Positions 23,028 to 31,017 of a DNA stretch of 33,768 nucleotides are shown here, one piece after another. The notes under the pieces were generated by a model. It was not told the DNA's origin and searched no databases. It saw only the letters and a list, made by a program, of their open reading frames with translations. Position numbers and translations under genes: made by a program. The stretch comes from Candidatus Flemingiibacterium merdigallinarum (GTDB lineage Bacteria; Bacillota; Clostridia; Oscillospirales; CAG-272): contig CAJFKR010000026.1 of NCBI GenBank assembly GCA_904386005.1, positions 1-33,768 of the forward strand. Direction: 5' to 3'. Positions within the stretch are counted from its first letter, which is position 1; each line of letters starts with the position of its first letter.

Positions 23028-24002
23028 ATGACACACCGCGAGCGATTTATCAAAACCCTGCTCTGCGAGCCGATCGGCGGGCAGGTGCCGACGTTCGAGC
23101 TGGTGTTCTTTCTGACCATGGAGGCCCTCGGCAAGGTACACCCGTCGCAGCGCAGCTATGGGCAGTGGAATCAGATGAGTTATAACGAAAAGAAACTGCA
23201 CATGAACGAAATGGCGGACATCTACATCGCGACCGCGCGCCGGTACGACCACAGCGCGATATTCGTCCACCCAAACCCCGGCGATTTCGAGAACACACAG
23301 TGGCTGCTCGAGCTGATACGCGAGAAGTCGGGCGATGAATACTACATAATGATGCACGGCGATCCGACCTGGTCGATACCCGACGGCGGGCATATGGTCG
23401 AGTTCGCGGCGCGTATGTACGACGACCCCGAGGGCATGAACGCCGACTCCGACCGCCGCGTCGACTGGTCGCTCGAATACGCGGCGAAGCTTGACGCGCA
23501 CGGTCATCTGCACGACGGCTTCACGCTCTGCTCCGACTACTGCTTCAATGTAAACCCGTTTTTCTCGCCGGACAAGTTCGACGAGCTGATAGTCCCATTC
23601 CTGAAGCGGGTCATCGACGGCTACCGCGAGCTGGGCTACTACACAATCAAGCACACCGACGGCAACATCATGCCGATAGCGAAGCAGATGGCAGACTGCG
23701 GTCCCGACGCCTTCCATTCGCTCGACCCGCAGGGGGGAGTCAGCATACCCGAGCTTAGAAAAATCATCGGCGACAAGATCGCATTGGTCGGCAATGTGAA
23801 CTGCGGTCTGTTGCAGACCGGCAGCGACGAGGAGTGCCGCGCCGACGTTCTGCGCTCGCTCTCCGAGGGCATGGAGCGGGGCTACGGATACGTGTTCTCG
23901 ACGTCGAACTGCGCCTACACCGGACTCCCGCTCGAACGCTACGAAATGATGATCGACATCTGGCGCGAATACGGAAACTATGACAAGAAACGGGATAACT
24001 GA
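23028..24002 (+). CDS. Uroporphyrinogen decarboxylase (URO-D) family protein
   Basis: 324 aa with a URO-D-like TIM barrel. The C-terminal half has the family pattern: KHTDGNIMPI, GPDAFHSLDP, ALVGNVNCGLLQTG, and GYVFSTSNCAYTGLPLERY. In this branch (MtaA/CmuA-like and many uncharacterised clostridial paralogues) the role is usually corrinoid-linked methyl transfer rather than haem synthesis. No haem gene or corrinoid protein lies nearby, so the substrate stays open. The ATG at 23028 follows AGAGGTGA; a GTG nine bases earlier overlaps that site and is rejected. The five-hairpin array follows within 45 bp of the stop. Confidence 0.85.
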   Translation: MTHRERFIKTLLCEPIGGQVPTFELVFFLTMEALGKVHPSQRSYGQWNQMSYNEKKLHMNEMADIYIATARRYDHSAIFVHPNPGDFENTQWLLELIREKSGDEYYIMMHGDPTWSIPDGGHMVEFAARMYDDPEGMNADSDRRVDWSLEYAAKLDAHGHLHDGFTLCSDYCFNVNPFFSPDKFDELIVPFLKRVIDGYRELGYYTIKHTDGNIMPIAKQMADCGPDAFHSLDPQGGVSIPELRKIIGDKIALVGNVNCGLLQTGSDEECRADVLRSLSEGMERGYGYVFSTSNCAYTGLPLERYEMMIDIWREYGNYDKKRDN

Positions 24003-24045
24003 AACAGGTGCGCCGAGGTGAACGGCGCTGCTAAAAAAAGAGTGG

Positions 24046-24198
24046 TCTGATTCAGCGAAGCTGAATCAGAGAGTGGTGTCCGCGGCAAAGCCACGGACAG
24101 AGTGGTCTGCGCCGCCCGTGTCGGCGCAGAGAGTGGTCTCGACTTTGCCCGCGGGCAAAGTCGAGAGCTGTGGTGGCAATTCGCCAAAGGCGAATTGC
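24046..24198 (+). repeat. Element C: array of five hairpins with constant linkers
   Basis: Five consecutive hairpins: H1 24046-24070 (TCTGATTCAGC, loop GAA), H2 24077-24099 (TGTCCGCGGC, loop AAA, one mismatch), H3 24106-24130 (TCTGCGCCG, 7-nt loop), H4 24137-24166 (TCTCGACTTTGCCC, loop GC) and H5 24176-24198 (GCAATTCGCC, loop AAA). The stems are unrelated, yet each is preceded by GTGGT and H1-H3 are followed by AGAG(AG)TGGT. It lies between the URO-D gene and mnmA. A GCGCCG/CGGCGC hairpin (24010-24028) precedes it. No gene and no clear promoter are seen in 24003-24354. Confidence 0.85.
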
Positions 24199-24354
24199 GC
24201 GGAGACTGTTCAAGATTGCCGCTGTATGCAGTCACTGATTGGCTGAAAGTGAAGCGGTGTATGAGTGTAGTAATTCTTTAATCAAATCCGGCAATAATAT
24301 ATGCAATATAAATCTAACGGAATACTTTGCCAGAGCAAAGTCACGGTCATAAAT

Positions 24355-25437
24355 ATGCAATCCTCAACCCTTATAGCAATGAGCGGCGGCGTGGACAGCG
24401 CCGTCGCGGCTTATCTTATCAAAACCAGCGTCGGCAGCGCCGCCGGCGCGACAATGAAGCTGTCAGACGCCGGCGCGAACGAAGCCGTGTCGGCAGCCGA
24501 GACGGCTCGGCGGCTCGGAATCGAGCACTACGTATTCGACTTCTCCGCCGAATTTTCGCGCGAGGTCGTCGACCGATTCTGCTCGACCTATCTTAATGGC
24601 GCGACTCCGAACCCCTGTATATACTGCAACCGCAAAATCAAATTCGGCCGCTTCCTCGAGCGCGCGCTCGAGCTGGGGTACGACAAGGTCGCGACCGGAC
24701 ACTACGCGCAAATCGAATACGACCGCGAATCGGGACGCTATATTCTCCTCCGCGCGCTCGACCGCGCGAAGGACCAGACCTACGTGCTGTCGGTGCTGAA
24801 TCAGTACCAGCTGTCAAAAACCCTGCTGCCGCTCGGCAGTATGACAAAACCGCAGGTGCGCGCGCTCGCGGCGGAGCTCGGGCTAGGCGCGGCCGAGCGA
24901 CCCGAGAGTCAGGACATCTGCTTTATCCCCGACCACGACCACGCGCGCTTTATTCGCGAGCACACCGGCAAAATCCCGCCGCGCGGCAAATTTATCGATA
25001 CCGACGGCAATGTCCTCGGCGAGCATTCGGGGATAATCAACTATACTATCGGTCAGCGCAAAGGGCTTGGCGTCTCGGTCGGACGACCGATATACGTCTG
25101 CCGAATCGACGCGGCGGACAATCGGGTCGTGCTCGGCGGCGAGGACTGCCTATATGAGAAACGGCTGTACGCAAACGAGCTGAACTTCGTCGCGCTCGGG
25201 TCGCTCGCCGGCTCGATGCGCGTCACCGCGAAGATACGCTACAGTCACAAGGAAGTCCCCGCGGTCATAACAATGGCAAGCGAGCACGAGCTCTGCGTCG
25301 AATTCGACTCCCCGCAGCGCGCTATAACCTGCGGGCAGACCGTCGTCCTCTATTCGGACGACGCCGTCGTCGCCAGCGGAACTATCTGCCGTGTCGGCGG
25401 CGGCGGGGACGCCCCCGCGGGCGGCTGTCAGGGTTAG
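24355..25437 (+). CDS. mnmA: tRNA-specific 2-thiouridylase MnmA
   Basis: Puts sulphur on U34 of tRNA-Lys, -Glu and -Gln, using ATP and sulphur from a cysteine desulphurase relay. The 360-aa form has the PP-loop SGGVDS (10-15), catalytic C88 in NPCIYCNRKIKFG, GHYAQI (115-120), DQTYVL and the second catalytic C189 in ESQDICFIPD, then the C-terminal beta domains. ATG 24355 is chosen from homologue length; an in-frame ATG at 24301 would add 18 unlikely residues. No strong ribosome-binding site precedes either, and an ACTTTGC/GCAAAGT hairpin (24324-24341) lies just upstream. The last ~13 residues (GGGGDAPAGGCQG) and the stop come from element A, as in the ABC gene at 710. Confidence 0.95.
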   Translation: MQSSTLIAMSGGVDSAVAAYLIKTSVGSAAGATMKLSDAGANEAVSAAETARRLGIEHYVFDFSAEFSREVVDRFCSTYLNGATPNPCIYCNRKIKFGRFLERALELGYDKVATGHYAQIEYDRESGRYILLRALDRAKDQTYVLSVLNQYQLSKTLLPLGSMTKPQVRALAAELGLGAAERPESQDICFIPDHDHARFIREHTGKIPPRGKFIDTDGNVLGEHSGIINYTIGQRKGLGVSVGRPIYVCRIDAADNRVVLGGEDCLYEKRLYANELNFVALGSLAGSMRVTAKIRYSHKEVPAVITMASEHELCVEFDSPQRAITCGQTVVLYSDDAVVASGTICRVGGGGDAPAGGCQG

Positions 25438-25511
25438 TTTGTGCGTCACTGGTAGCTTCTGCCACATCAGTGGTCAAATTCACTCGCTTCGCGAGTGAAT
25501 TTGAGACTGCG
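25393..25511 (+). repeat. Element A, copy 5
   Basis: G/C module (25396-25424), box GTCAGGGTTAGTTT (25427-25440), 33-nt spacer, hairpin 25474-25504 with arms TCAAATTCACTCGC and loop TTC, then GACTGCG. Relative to copy 3, three stem positions differ and all three are compensated on the other arm. It overlaps the 3' end of mnmA in sense orientation. Confidence 0.85.
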
Positions 25512-25574
25512 AAGATAGAACGAGCTTAATTCGAGACTGATTTTTGCCATGCGTCAGATATTTTTCATATATAC

Positions 25575-25603
25575 TTGCAAAAACGCATTAAATCTGATAT
25601 AAT
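25575..25603 (+). promoter_or_regulatory. Promoter of the HAD phosphatase gene
   Basis: -35 TTGCAA (25575-25580), 17-nt spacer, -10 TATAAT (25598-25603); leader about 25 nt. Confidence 0.7.
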
Positions 25604-25633
25604 ATAAGAAATCCTGTTTTTTTGAGGTGTCCT

Positions 25634-26287
25634 ATGTTAAGAGCCGTGATTTACGACATGGACGGTACCCTCGTCGACTCGGAGGGAGCTATTGCGCTTG
25701 CCGGAAAGGAAGCGCTTGTCGACTGGGGGATAGAGTGTCAGCTCCCCGATTTCAAGCCGTTCACCGGTATGGGCGACGACAAGTTCATCGGCGGCGTCGC
25801 CGAAAAATATGGCGTTAAATATACGCCCGATATGAAGAAACGGGCGTACGAAATATATCTCGAAAAAGCGAATGAGCGGGTCGTGGTTTTTCCATGGTCA
25901 AAACGGCTTATTGAGTTTTTCGCGTCGCGCGGTTTTTCCTCGGCGGTCGCGTCGGCGTCCGACCGGATAAAGGTGCTGCGCAATATCGAATGTATCGGCG
26001 TGTCGCCCGAATCGTTCGGCGCGGTCATCACCGCGAGCGAGGTCACGCGGCAGAAGCCCGACCCCGAGATTTTCCTTAAAGCCGCCGCCGCGCTCGGAGC
26101 CGACCCCGCACAGACGCTCGTGTTCGAGGATTCGCTGATGGGAGTGCGCGCCGCGAAATGCGCGGGAATGAAGTGCATAGCGCTCACGACAAGCTACCCC
26201 GAGCCGGAGCTGTATCGTGAGCGCGCCGACGCCGTCCTGCCCGACCCGTCGGTTCTCGCGAATATTTTTGATATATTCGGGCTGTGA
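25634..26287 (+). CDS. HAD-superfamily hydrolase, beta-phosphoglucomutase-like subgroup
   Basis: 217 aa, cytoplasmic. The four HAD motifs are present: D8-x-D10-G-T, Ser in ASASD, Lys in RQKPDPEIF and the acidic pair in VFEDSLMGVRAA. The cap domain between motifs I and II is the alpha-helical type of phosphoglucomutase/phosphatase relatives. The likely reaction is dephosphorylation of a small sugar phosphate or similar; without the substrate-specific residues it could also be a mutase. The ATG at 25634 follows GAGGTG. It has its own promoter; tandem 60-bp repeats follow. Confidence 0.88.
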   Translation: MLRAVIYDMDGTLVDSEGAIALAGKEALVDWGIECQLPDFKPFTGMGDDKFIGGVAEKYGVKYTPDMKKRAYEIYLEKANERVVVFPWSKRLIEFFASRGFSSAVASASDRIKVLRNIECIGVSPESFGAVITASEVTRQKPDPEIFLKAAAALGADPAQTLVFEDSLMGVRAAKCAGMKCIALTTSYPEPELYRERADAVLPDPSVLANIFDIFGL

Positions 26288-26299
26288 AACAGAAATAAT

Positions 26300-26530
26300 G
26301 TCGCAGTCGGCTATGGCTGCGCAATCAACTATTGCGATACCGGCTGTATGTCTGCCGATTGTACAGACATTACTGAATCAGCGCAATTTATTATTGCGCC
26401 ACTGGCAGTAGTATTCCGATTGTCCGGTGATGTTGCAACCGCGCAATTGACTATTGCGATACTCGCTGTTTGTATGTCGATTGTTCAGATATTATCGCCG
26501 CCGCGCAATTATCTATTGCATTATAATAAC
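26300..26530. repeat. Four diverged ~62-bp tandem repeats, each with a CGCAAT hairpin
   Basis: GCGCAAT-N5-ATTGCG (or ATTGCA) hairpins start at 26319, 26381, 26441 and 26513 (spacings 62, 60, 72). The between-hairpin sequence is also related (GCTGTNTGT...CCGATTGT...CAGA). They lie in the 26287-26785 gap ahead of an element B copy and aspS. No coding frame is conserved. Confidence 0.75.
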
Positions 26531-26582
26531 AATATCGCGATTGAGCCAACCGCATCTCCTCAAACGACCTCGCACAAACCGA

Positions 26583-26751
26583 GCCGCCGGTTGGGAAGCA
26601 GGGTCCCATTAGGCGGCGCATCACTGTAGACCAAGCGGTAATATGAAATAAACGCCAGAAGCAATAATAATAGTCACAGCATAGCCCAATCTGCGAAAGT
26701 TTTAGGAAAGGGGTCTGGGGAAAACCCTTTTTCCAAAAGGGTTTTCCCCAG
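26583..26751 (+). repeat. Element B, copy 3
   Basis: A 35-nt hairpin (26583-26617) identical to copy 1, then GCGAAAGTTTTAGGAAAGGGGTC, and a 17-bp stem CTGGGGAAAACCCTTTT (26715-26731) with 26735-26751. One G-C pair is missing on both sides compared with copy 2, so the arms shortened together. It ends 34 bp before the aspS start. Confidence 0.85.
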
Positions 26752-26784
26752 TTATCCAAACACAAACAAAAGAGGTACTAACCA

Positions 26785-28590
26785 ATGGGAGCACAACTAA
26801 CTGAGAATGATAAACGGAGCTGTTACGCCGCGGAGCTGACGGCTAAAGATGTGGGACGATATGTCTGCCTGATGGGGTGGGTGCAGAAGCGGCGCGACCT
26901 CGGCGGACTGATATTCTGCGATTTGCGCGATAGAAGCGGAATCGTGCAGCTCGCATTTGACAATGAGACGCCGAGCGAGGTGTTCGACGCCGCGTTCGGA
27001 CTCCGTTCGGAATACTCGATCATGGCGAAAGGCAGAGTCAGACCGCGCGGTGAGGGCGCGGTCAATAAGAACCTCGCGACCGGTGAGATCGAGGTCGCGG
27101 TCGACGAATTGAAGATATTCTCGACGTCCGAGACTCCGCCGTTTGAGATCGTCGAAAACAGCGACGTAAAGCCGGAGCTGCGCCTTAAGCACCGCTACCT
27201 TGACCTGCGCCGTCCCGACCTCACGCGCAATATATTAAACCGCAGCCGCATCGTCAAAATCGCGCGCGACTTTTACGACGAGAACGGCTTCATCGATATC
27301 GAAACACCCTGCTTAATCAAGCCTACGCCCGAGGGCGCGCGCGACTACCTCGTGCCGAGCCGCGTACATCCGGGCAAGTTCTACGCTTTGCCGCAGTCGC
27401 CGCAGCTCTATAAGCAGCTTCTGATGCTGTCCGGCTTCGACCGCTACTTCCAGATCGCGCGCTGCTTCAGAGACGAGGACCTCCGCGCTGACCGTCAGCC
27501 CGAATTCACGCAGATCGACCTCGAGATGTCCTATGTCACCGAAAACGACGTCATGGAGCTCAACGAGAAGTTCCTTGTCCGCCTGTTCCATGAGTTCAAG
27601 GGTATCGACCTTGAGACTCCATTCATACGCATGACCTGGCGCGAGGCTATGGAGCGCTTCGGCTCGGACAAGCCCGACCTTCGCTTCGGGCTCGAGCTCT
27701 GCGACCTTTCCGACCTGCTTACACATACCGAATTCAAGATGTTCGCCGGAGCTGTCGCCGCCGGCGGCTCGGTCAGAGCTATCAACGTCAAGGGCGCGGC
27801 TGACAAGTTCTCTCGCAAGGAAATCGATTCGCTCACCAATTTCGTCAAATCCTACAAGGCAAAGGGTCTCGCTTGGCTCAAGAATACCGGCGGCGAGGTT
27901 TCGTCGTCCTACGCGAAATTCCTGTCCGACGACGAGAACGCGGCTATTCAAGCTCGACTCGGCGTCGAGCCGGGCGACGTCGTGTTCATTGTCGCCGACA
28001 AGAACAAGGTCGTGTTCGACTCGCTCGGTGCGCTGCGCTGCGAGGTCGCGAAACGACTCGGTCTCATCAACCCGAACGAGTACAAGCTGCTCTGGGTCAC
28101 CGAGTTCCCGCTGCTCGAATACGACGAGGAGGACGGCCGCTTCTACGCTATGCACCACCCGTTCACAATGCCAATGGAGGAGGACTTACAGTATATCGAG
28201 TCCGACCCGGGCAGAATCCGCGCAAAGGCTTACGACATCGTCATCAACGGCACCGAAGCCGGCGGCGGTTCGGTGCGTATACACGACGCCGAGATCCAGT
28301 CGAAGATGTTCGACCTGCTCGGCATGACGCACGAGGAGGCTAACGAAAAGTTCGGCTTCCTGCTCGAAGCCTTCAAGTACGGCGTTCCGCCGCACGCCGG
28401 CATGGCGTTCGGTCTCGACCGCCTCGTTATGCTGATCCTCGGGCTCGACGATATCCGCGATGTAATCGCGTTCCCGAAGGTACAGAACGCCTCCGAGCTG
28501 ATGAGCCGCTGCCCGTCCCTGCCCGACCCGAAGGCATTGGCGGAGCTTGGCATCGCGGTCGTGGCCGAGACTGAAGACGACAATATCTGA
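26785..28590 (+). CDS. aspS: Aspartyl-tRNA synthetase
   Basis: Class II synthetase that charges tRNA-Asp (possibly also tRNA-Asn in lineages that use the amidotransferase route; not decidable here). 601 aa, normal for the bacterial type with the GAD insertion. It shows an N-terminal OB anticodon domain (VCLMGWVQKRRDLGG), motif 2 (FRDEDLRADRQPEFTQID), a GAD-type insertion in the middle, and motif 3 GMAFGLDRLVML (539-550). Start ATG has AAGAGGT upstream. The 5' flank holds element B. I looked for a T-box (TGGNACC bulge) and did not find one. The TGA stop is the first three bases of a 22-bp direct repeat. Confidence 0.97.
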   Translation: MGAQLTENDKRSCYAAELTAKDVGRYVCLMGWVQKRRDLGGLIFCDLRDRSGIVQLAFDNETPSEVFDAAFGLRSEYSIMAKGRVRPRGEGAVNKNLATGEIEVAVDELKIFSTSETPPFEIVENSDVKPELRLKHRYLDLRRPDLTRNILNRSRIVKIARDFYDENGFIDIETPCLIKPTPEGARDYLVPSRVHPGKFYALPQSPQLYKQLLMLSGFDRYFQIARCFRDEDLRADRQPEFTQIDLEMSYVTENDVMELNEKFLVRLFHEFKGIDLETPFIRMTWREAMERFGSDKPDLRFGLELCDLSDLLTHTEFKMFAGAVAAGGSVRAINVKGAADKFSRKEIDSLTNFVKSYKAKGLAWLKNTGGEVSSSYAKFLSDDENAAIQARLGVEPGDVVFIVADKNKVVFDSLGALRCEVAKRLGLINPNEYKLLWVTEFPLLEYDEEDGRFYAMHHPFTMPMEEDLQYIESDPGRIRAKAYDIVINGTEAGGGSVRIHDAEIQSKMFDLLGMTHEEANEKFGFLLEAFKYGVPPHAGMAFGLDRLVMLILGLDDIRDVIAFPKVQNASELMSRCPSLPDPKALAELGIAVVAETEDDNI

Positions 28591-28633
28591 CGTCAACACA
28601 AAATAACACTGTGACGTCAACACAAAATAACAC
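28588..28633 (+). repeat. 22-bp direct repeat overlapping the aspS stop codon
   Basis: TGACGTCAACACAAAATAAC plus AC occurs at 28588-28609 and again exactly at 28612-28633. The TGA of the first copy is the aspS stop. ACACAAAATAACAC is AT-rich and TGACGTCA is a palindrome. Confidence 0.85.
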
Positions 28634-28637
28634 ATGA

Positions 28638-28820
28638 AAGACGCGGTCAGATCCGGCGGCGCGTACCTGACCGGAGCTGACCGCATATAATCTGAAAAAT
28701 ATAAAATTTTTCAGATTATAGAGTTTTGTGACTTCGAAGTCTCCGACTTCGATTTTGCTTCGCAAAACCGCCACAAAACATCGACAAGATTAAATGTAGA
28801 CTTTGCTTCACAAAGTCATA
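28638..28820. other. Cluster of hairpins between aspS and the acyltransferase gene
   Basis: Successive structures: GCGGTCAG/CTGACCGC with inner CCGG/CCGG (28642-28684); a 15-bp stem TATAATCTGAAAAAT (28686-28700) with 28706-28720; then GTTTTGTG (28723) pairing with CACAAAAC (28772), enclosing GACTTCGAAGTC (28730-28741) and TTTTGC-TTC-GCAAAA (28753-28767); and GACTTTG/CAAAGTC (28799-28817). The first may end aspS transcription, though no T-run follows. No promoter was convincing. Confidence 0.7.
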
Positions 28821-28829
28821 GATATTATT

Positions 28830-30767
28830 ATGAAAAAATCAATCGACCTGTCGCGCCGCAATTCCGCGCTCGACATTACACGAATAGTCGCGCTGTTTTC
28901 GGTCATAAGCGTGCACTTCTTCTTAAATAACGGCTTCTACTCCGAGCCGATGTTCGGCAAGCGTATGCTTGTCATGACAGTCATGCGCAGCGCGTTCATG
29001 ATCTGCGTGCCGCTGTTCATCATGCTGACCGGCTATCTGATGTCAAGAAAGACCCTGTCGCGCGGCTACTATCACGGCATCGTGAAAACGCTCGGGATAT
29101 ATCTGCTCGCAAGCCTCGCCTGCGCGGTATACAAAATCGTAAACTTCGGCTATAAGCCGACCTGGATGATCTGGGGGCTGTTCGACTACACTACCGCGAA
29201 CTACGCTTGGTATATCGAGATGTATATCGGGCTGTTTCTGCTGATACCCTTTCTCAACCTCGCCTACAACAACCTGCCTAGCCGTAAGTCGAAGCTCGTG
29301 CTGCTCGTCACATTGATCGGGCTGACGTCGCTGCCGAGCATTGTGAATATTTACAATTTCACAGTCGAGGGCTGGTGGAAAACGCCCTATCTGTCGGTCG
29401 AGTACCGCAAATTCGCGCCCGACTGGTGGACGCGCATATATCCGCTTACATATTATTTCCTCGGCGCGTACCTGCGCGAGTTCCCGCTTAAACTGAAGCA
29501 GTGGCAGAAGCTCTTATGCTGGTTCGGCTGCATAGTCGTGTTCGGACTGTTCAACTACTACCGCAGTCAGTACGGCTTCTTCGCCTGGTCGCAGTACAAC
29601 GACTGGCAGGGTATGCCGAACCTTGTCATGACCTTCTTCGCGTTCAGCTTCCTGTCGTCGATAAAGACCGAACGCTGGCCGAATCCGGTCAAGCGCGTGC
29701 TGATGGTGGTGTCCGACCTGTGTCTCGGCGGCTACCTCGTGTCGTACATATTCGACAACCTGTACTATCCGGTGCTCGCCGAAATCGAGCCGCGCATGAC
29801 GCACCGGCTCGAATGGTATGTCGTGATAGTTCCGGCGGTATTTCTGTCGTCGCTGGCGCTGTCGGGCGTGCTGAATCTGGTCTACGCCGGACTCGCGCGC
29901 GGCGGCTCGGCGCTGTGGGCGAAAATCAGACCGAAGCGCACGACCGAAACGGCGAGCGCAGACAATAAGGACGCTGTCGCGGTTCCGGTCGGCGCGGCGA
30001 GCTCGGACAATATTGACAATATCGCAGTTCCGGTCGGCGCGGCAGTAGCCGGCGCGGCAGACGGCGGCAAATCCGCGGCTTCGCCCATGAACACCGCTGG
30101 CAGTAATCCCGCGAACGACCGCAGTTCAGCGACCGGCAGCAACTCCGCGGTCGGCAGCTATCCCATGACCGACAGCAATTCCGCGGATATATCCATGAGC
30201 GCGGAGGCGGAGAAACTCGTAAACAATGTACCCGCCCTGCCCACGCTCAGTATCGAGCGGCTTGAGACCGAGCGTCTCATCCTGCGCGAATTCCGCGAGA
30301 GCGACGCCGAGGATTTATACGAATATGCGCGCGACCCCGAGGTCGGTCCGAACGCCGGCTGGAAGCCGCACGAATCGCTCGACGAGAGCCGCGGCGTGGT
30401 CAAAAACTTCATACAGAGCGGCGAGGTCTGGGCAATCGAGGACAAGGCGTCGCACAAGGTCATCGGCTCGATCGGGCTTCACAAACGCGAACGCGAGTGC
30501 GAACCCTTTGACCGCGAGCTCGGCTACGTGCTGTCGCGCGACTATTGGGGACGCGGGCTCATGACCGAAGCGGCTGGACGGATTGTACAGTATGCTTTCG
30601 ACAACGGCATGAAAACACTGCTCGTCTCCCACTTCGACGGCAACGACCGCTCCCGCCGTGTAATCGAAAAGCTGGGCTTCAGCAAGGTCGGTCACGCAGC
30701 CGACAGCTACACCCGCTACGACGGAAAGGTTCTGTCCGAGACAATATACATTCGGAAGTCGGTTTGA
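28830..30767 (+). CDS. Acyltransferase-3 membrane domain fused to a GNAT acetyltransferase
   Basis: 645 aa. Residues 1-366 are an acyltransferase family 3 domain: N-terminal DITRIVALFSVISVHFF with the conserved His, about ten membrane helices, and the aromatic-rich periplasmic/loop segments of O-acetyltransferases. Residues 367-474 are a low-complexity Ala/Ser/Asn/Gly/Asp linker with VPVGAA repeats. Residues 475-645 are a RimJ/RimL-type GNAT domain (ETERLILREF, acetyl-CoA loop YWGRGLMTEA, RVIEKLGF). The membrane part would O-acylate an envelope glycan; the cytoplasmic GNAT would N-acetylate an amine. Joining both is unusual. ATG 28830 is preferred over TTG 28803 because it begins the conserved domain, but neither has a ribosome-binding site. 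Confidence 0.85.
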   Translation: MKKSIDLSRRNSALDITRIVALFSVISVHFFLNNGFYSEPMFGKRMLVMTVMRSAFMICVPLFIMLTGYLMSRKTLSRGYYHGIVKTLGIYLLASLACAVYKIVNFGYKPTWMIWGLFDYTTANYAWYIEMYIGLFLLIPFLNLAYNNLPSRKSKLVLLVTLIGLTSLPSIVNIYNFTVEGWWKTPYLSVEYRKFAPDWWTRIYPLTYYFLGAYLREFPLKLKQWQKLLCWFGCIVVFGLFNYYRSQYGFFAWSQYNDWQGMPNLVMTFFAFSFLSSIKTERWPNPVKRVLMVVSDLCLGGYLVSYIFDNLYYPVLAEIEPRMTHRLEWYVVIVPAVFLSSLALSGVLNLVYAGLARGGSALWAKIRPKRTTETASADNKDAVAVPVGAASSDNIDNIAVPVGAAVAGAADGGKSAASPMNTAGSNPANDRSSATGSNSAVGSYPMTDSNSADISMSAEAEKLVNNVPALPTLSIERLETERLILREFRESDAEDLYEYARDPEVGPNAGWKPHESLDESRGVVKNFIQSGEVWAIEDKASHKVIGSIGLHKRERECEPFDRELGYVLSRDYWGRGLMTEAAGRIVQYAFDNGMKTLLVSHFDGNDRSRRVIEKLGFSKVGHAADSYTRYDGKVLSETIYIRKSV

Positions 30768-30844
30768 CTATAATGTAGCCGGTCATACGCCAATATTCTG
30801 TATAATATCACGGGCAGGTATACCACAAGTCCCACCTTGCACCC

Positions 30845-30872
30845 AAAAAAAGCCGTTATCAGCGGCTTTTTT
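30845..30872 (+). terminator. Rho-independent terminator
   Basis: AAAAAAGCCG (30845 onward, to 30855) pairs with CGGCTTTTTT (30863-30872) around a 7-nt loop, followed by G and T-rich sequence. It ends the acyltransferase-GNAT transcript, or a short transcript starting after the TATAAT at 30801. Confidence 0.88.
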
Positions 30873-30946
30873 GTGTCCCCGCGACCTCAGCGGAAACCGC
30901 GACGCAATCTTGTTATGCCGGCGCGGCAAATGCGAAAATTTTATTT

Positions 30947-30978
30947 AAAAAAAAAGCGGAGACTGATTTTCTGTCTCC
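30947..30978 (-). terminator. Minus-strand terminator upstream of nrdR
   Basis: Read on the minus strand: GGAGAC, 9-nt loop, GTCTCC, GC, then nine T (the A-run at 30947-30955). The orientation would stop transcription coming from the right, yet no minus-strand gene is seen there. The rest of 30873-31017 shows nothing else. Confidence 0.6.
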
Positions 30979-31017
30979 ACTTACGAATTCGAAAAATTAA
31001 AAATTAACACAATTATG

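Noticed and set aside
24046-24198. CRISPR array
   Set aside because: The constant parts are only ~9 nt, the variable parts are palindromes rather than unique spacers, and there are no cas genes.
26540-26785. T-box riboswitch ahead of aspS
   Set aside because: No TGGNACC antiterminator bulge or specifier stem is present, and the same sequence occurs ahead of two unrelated genes.
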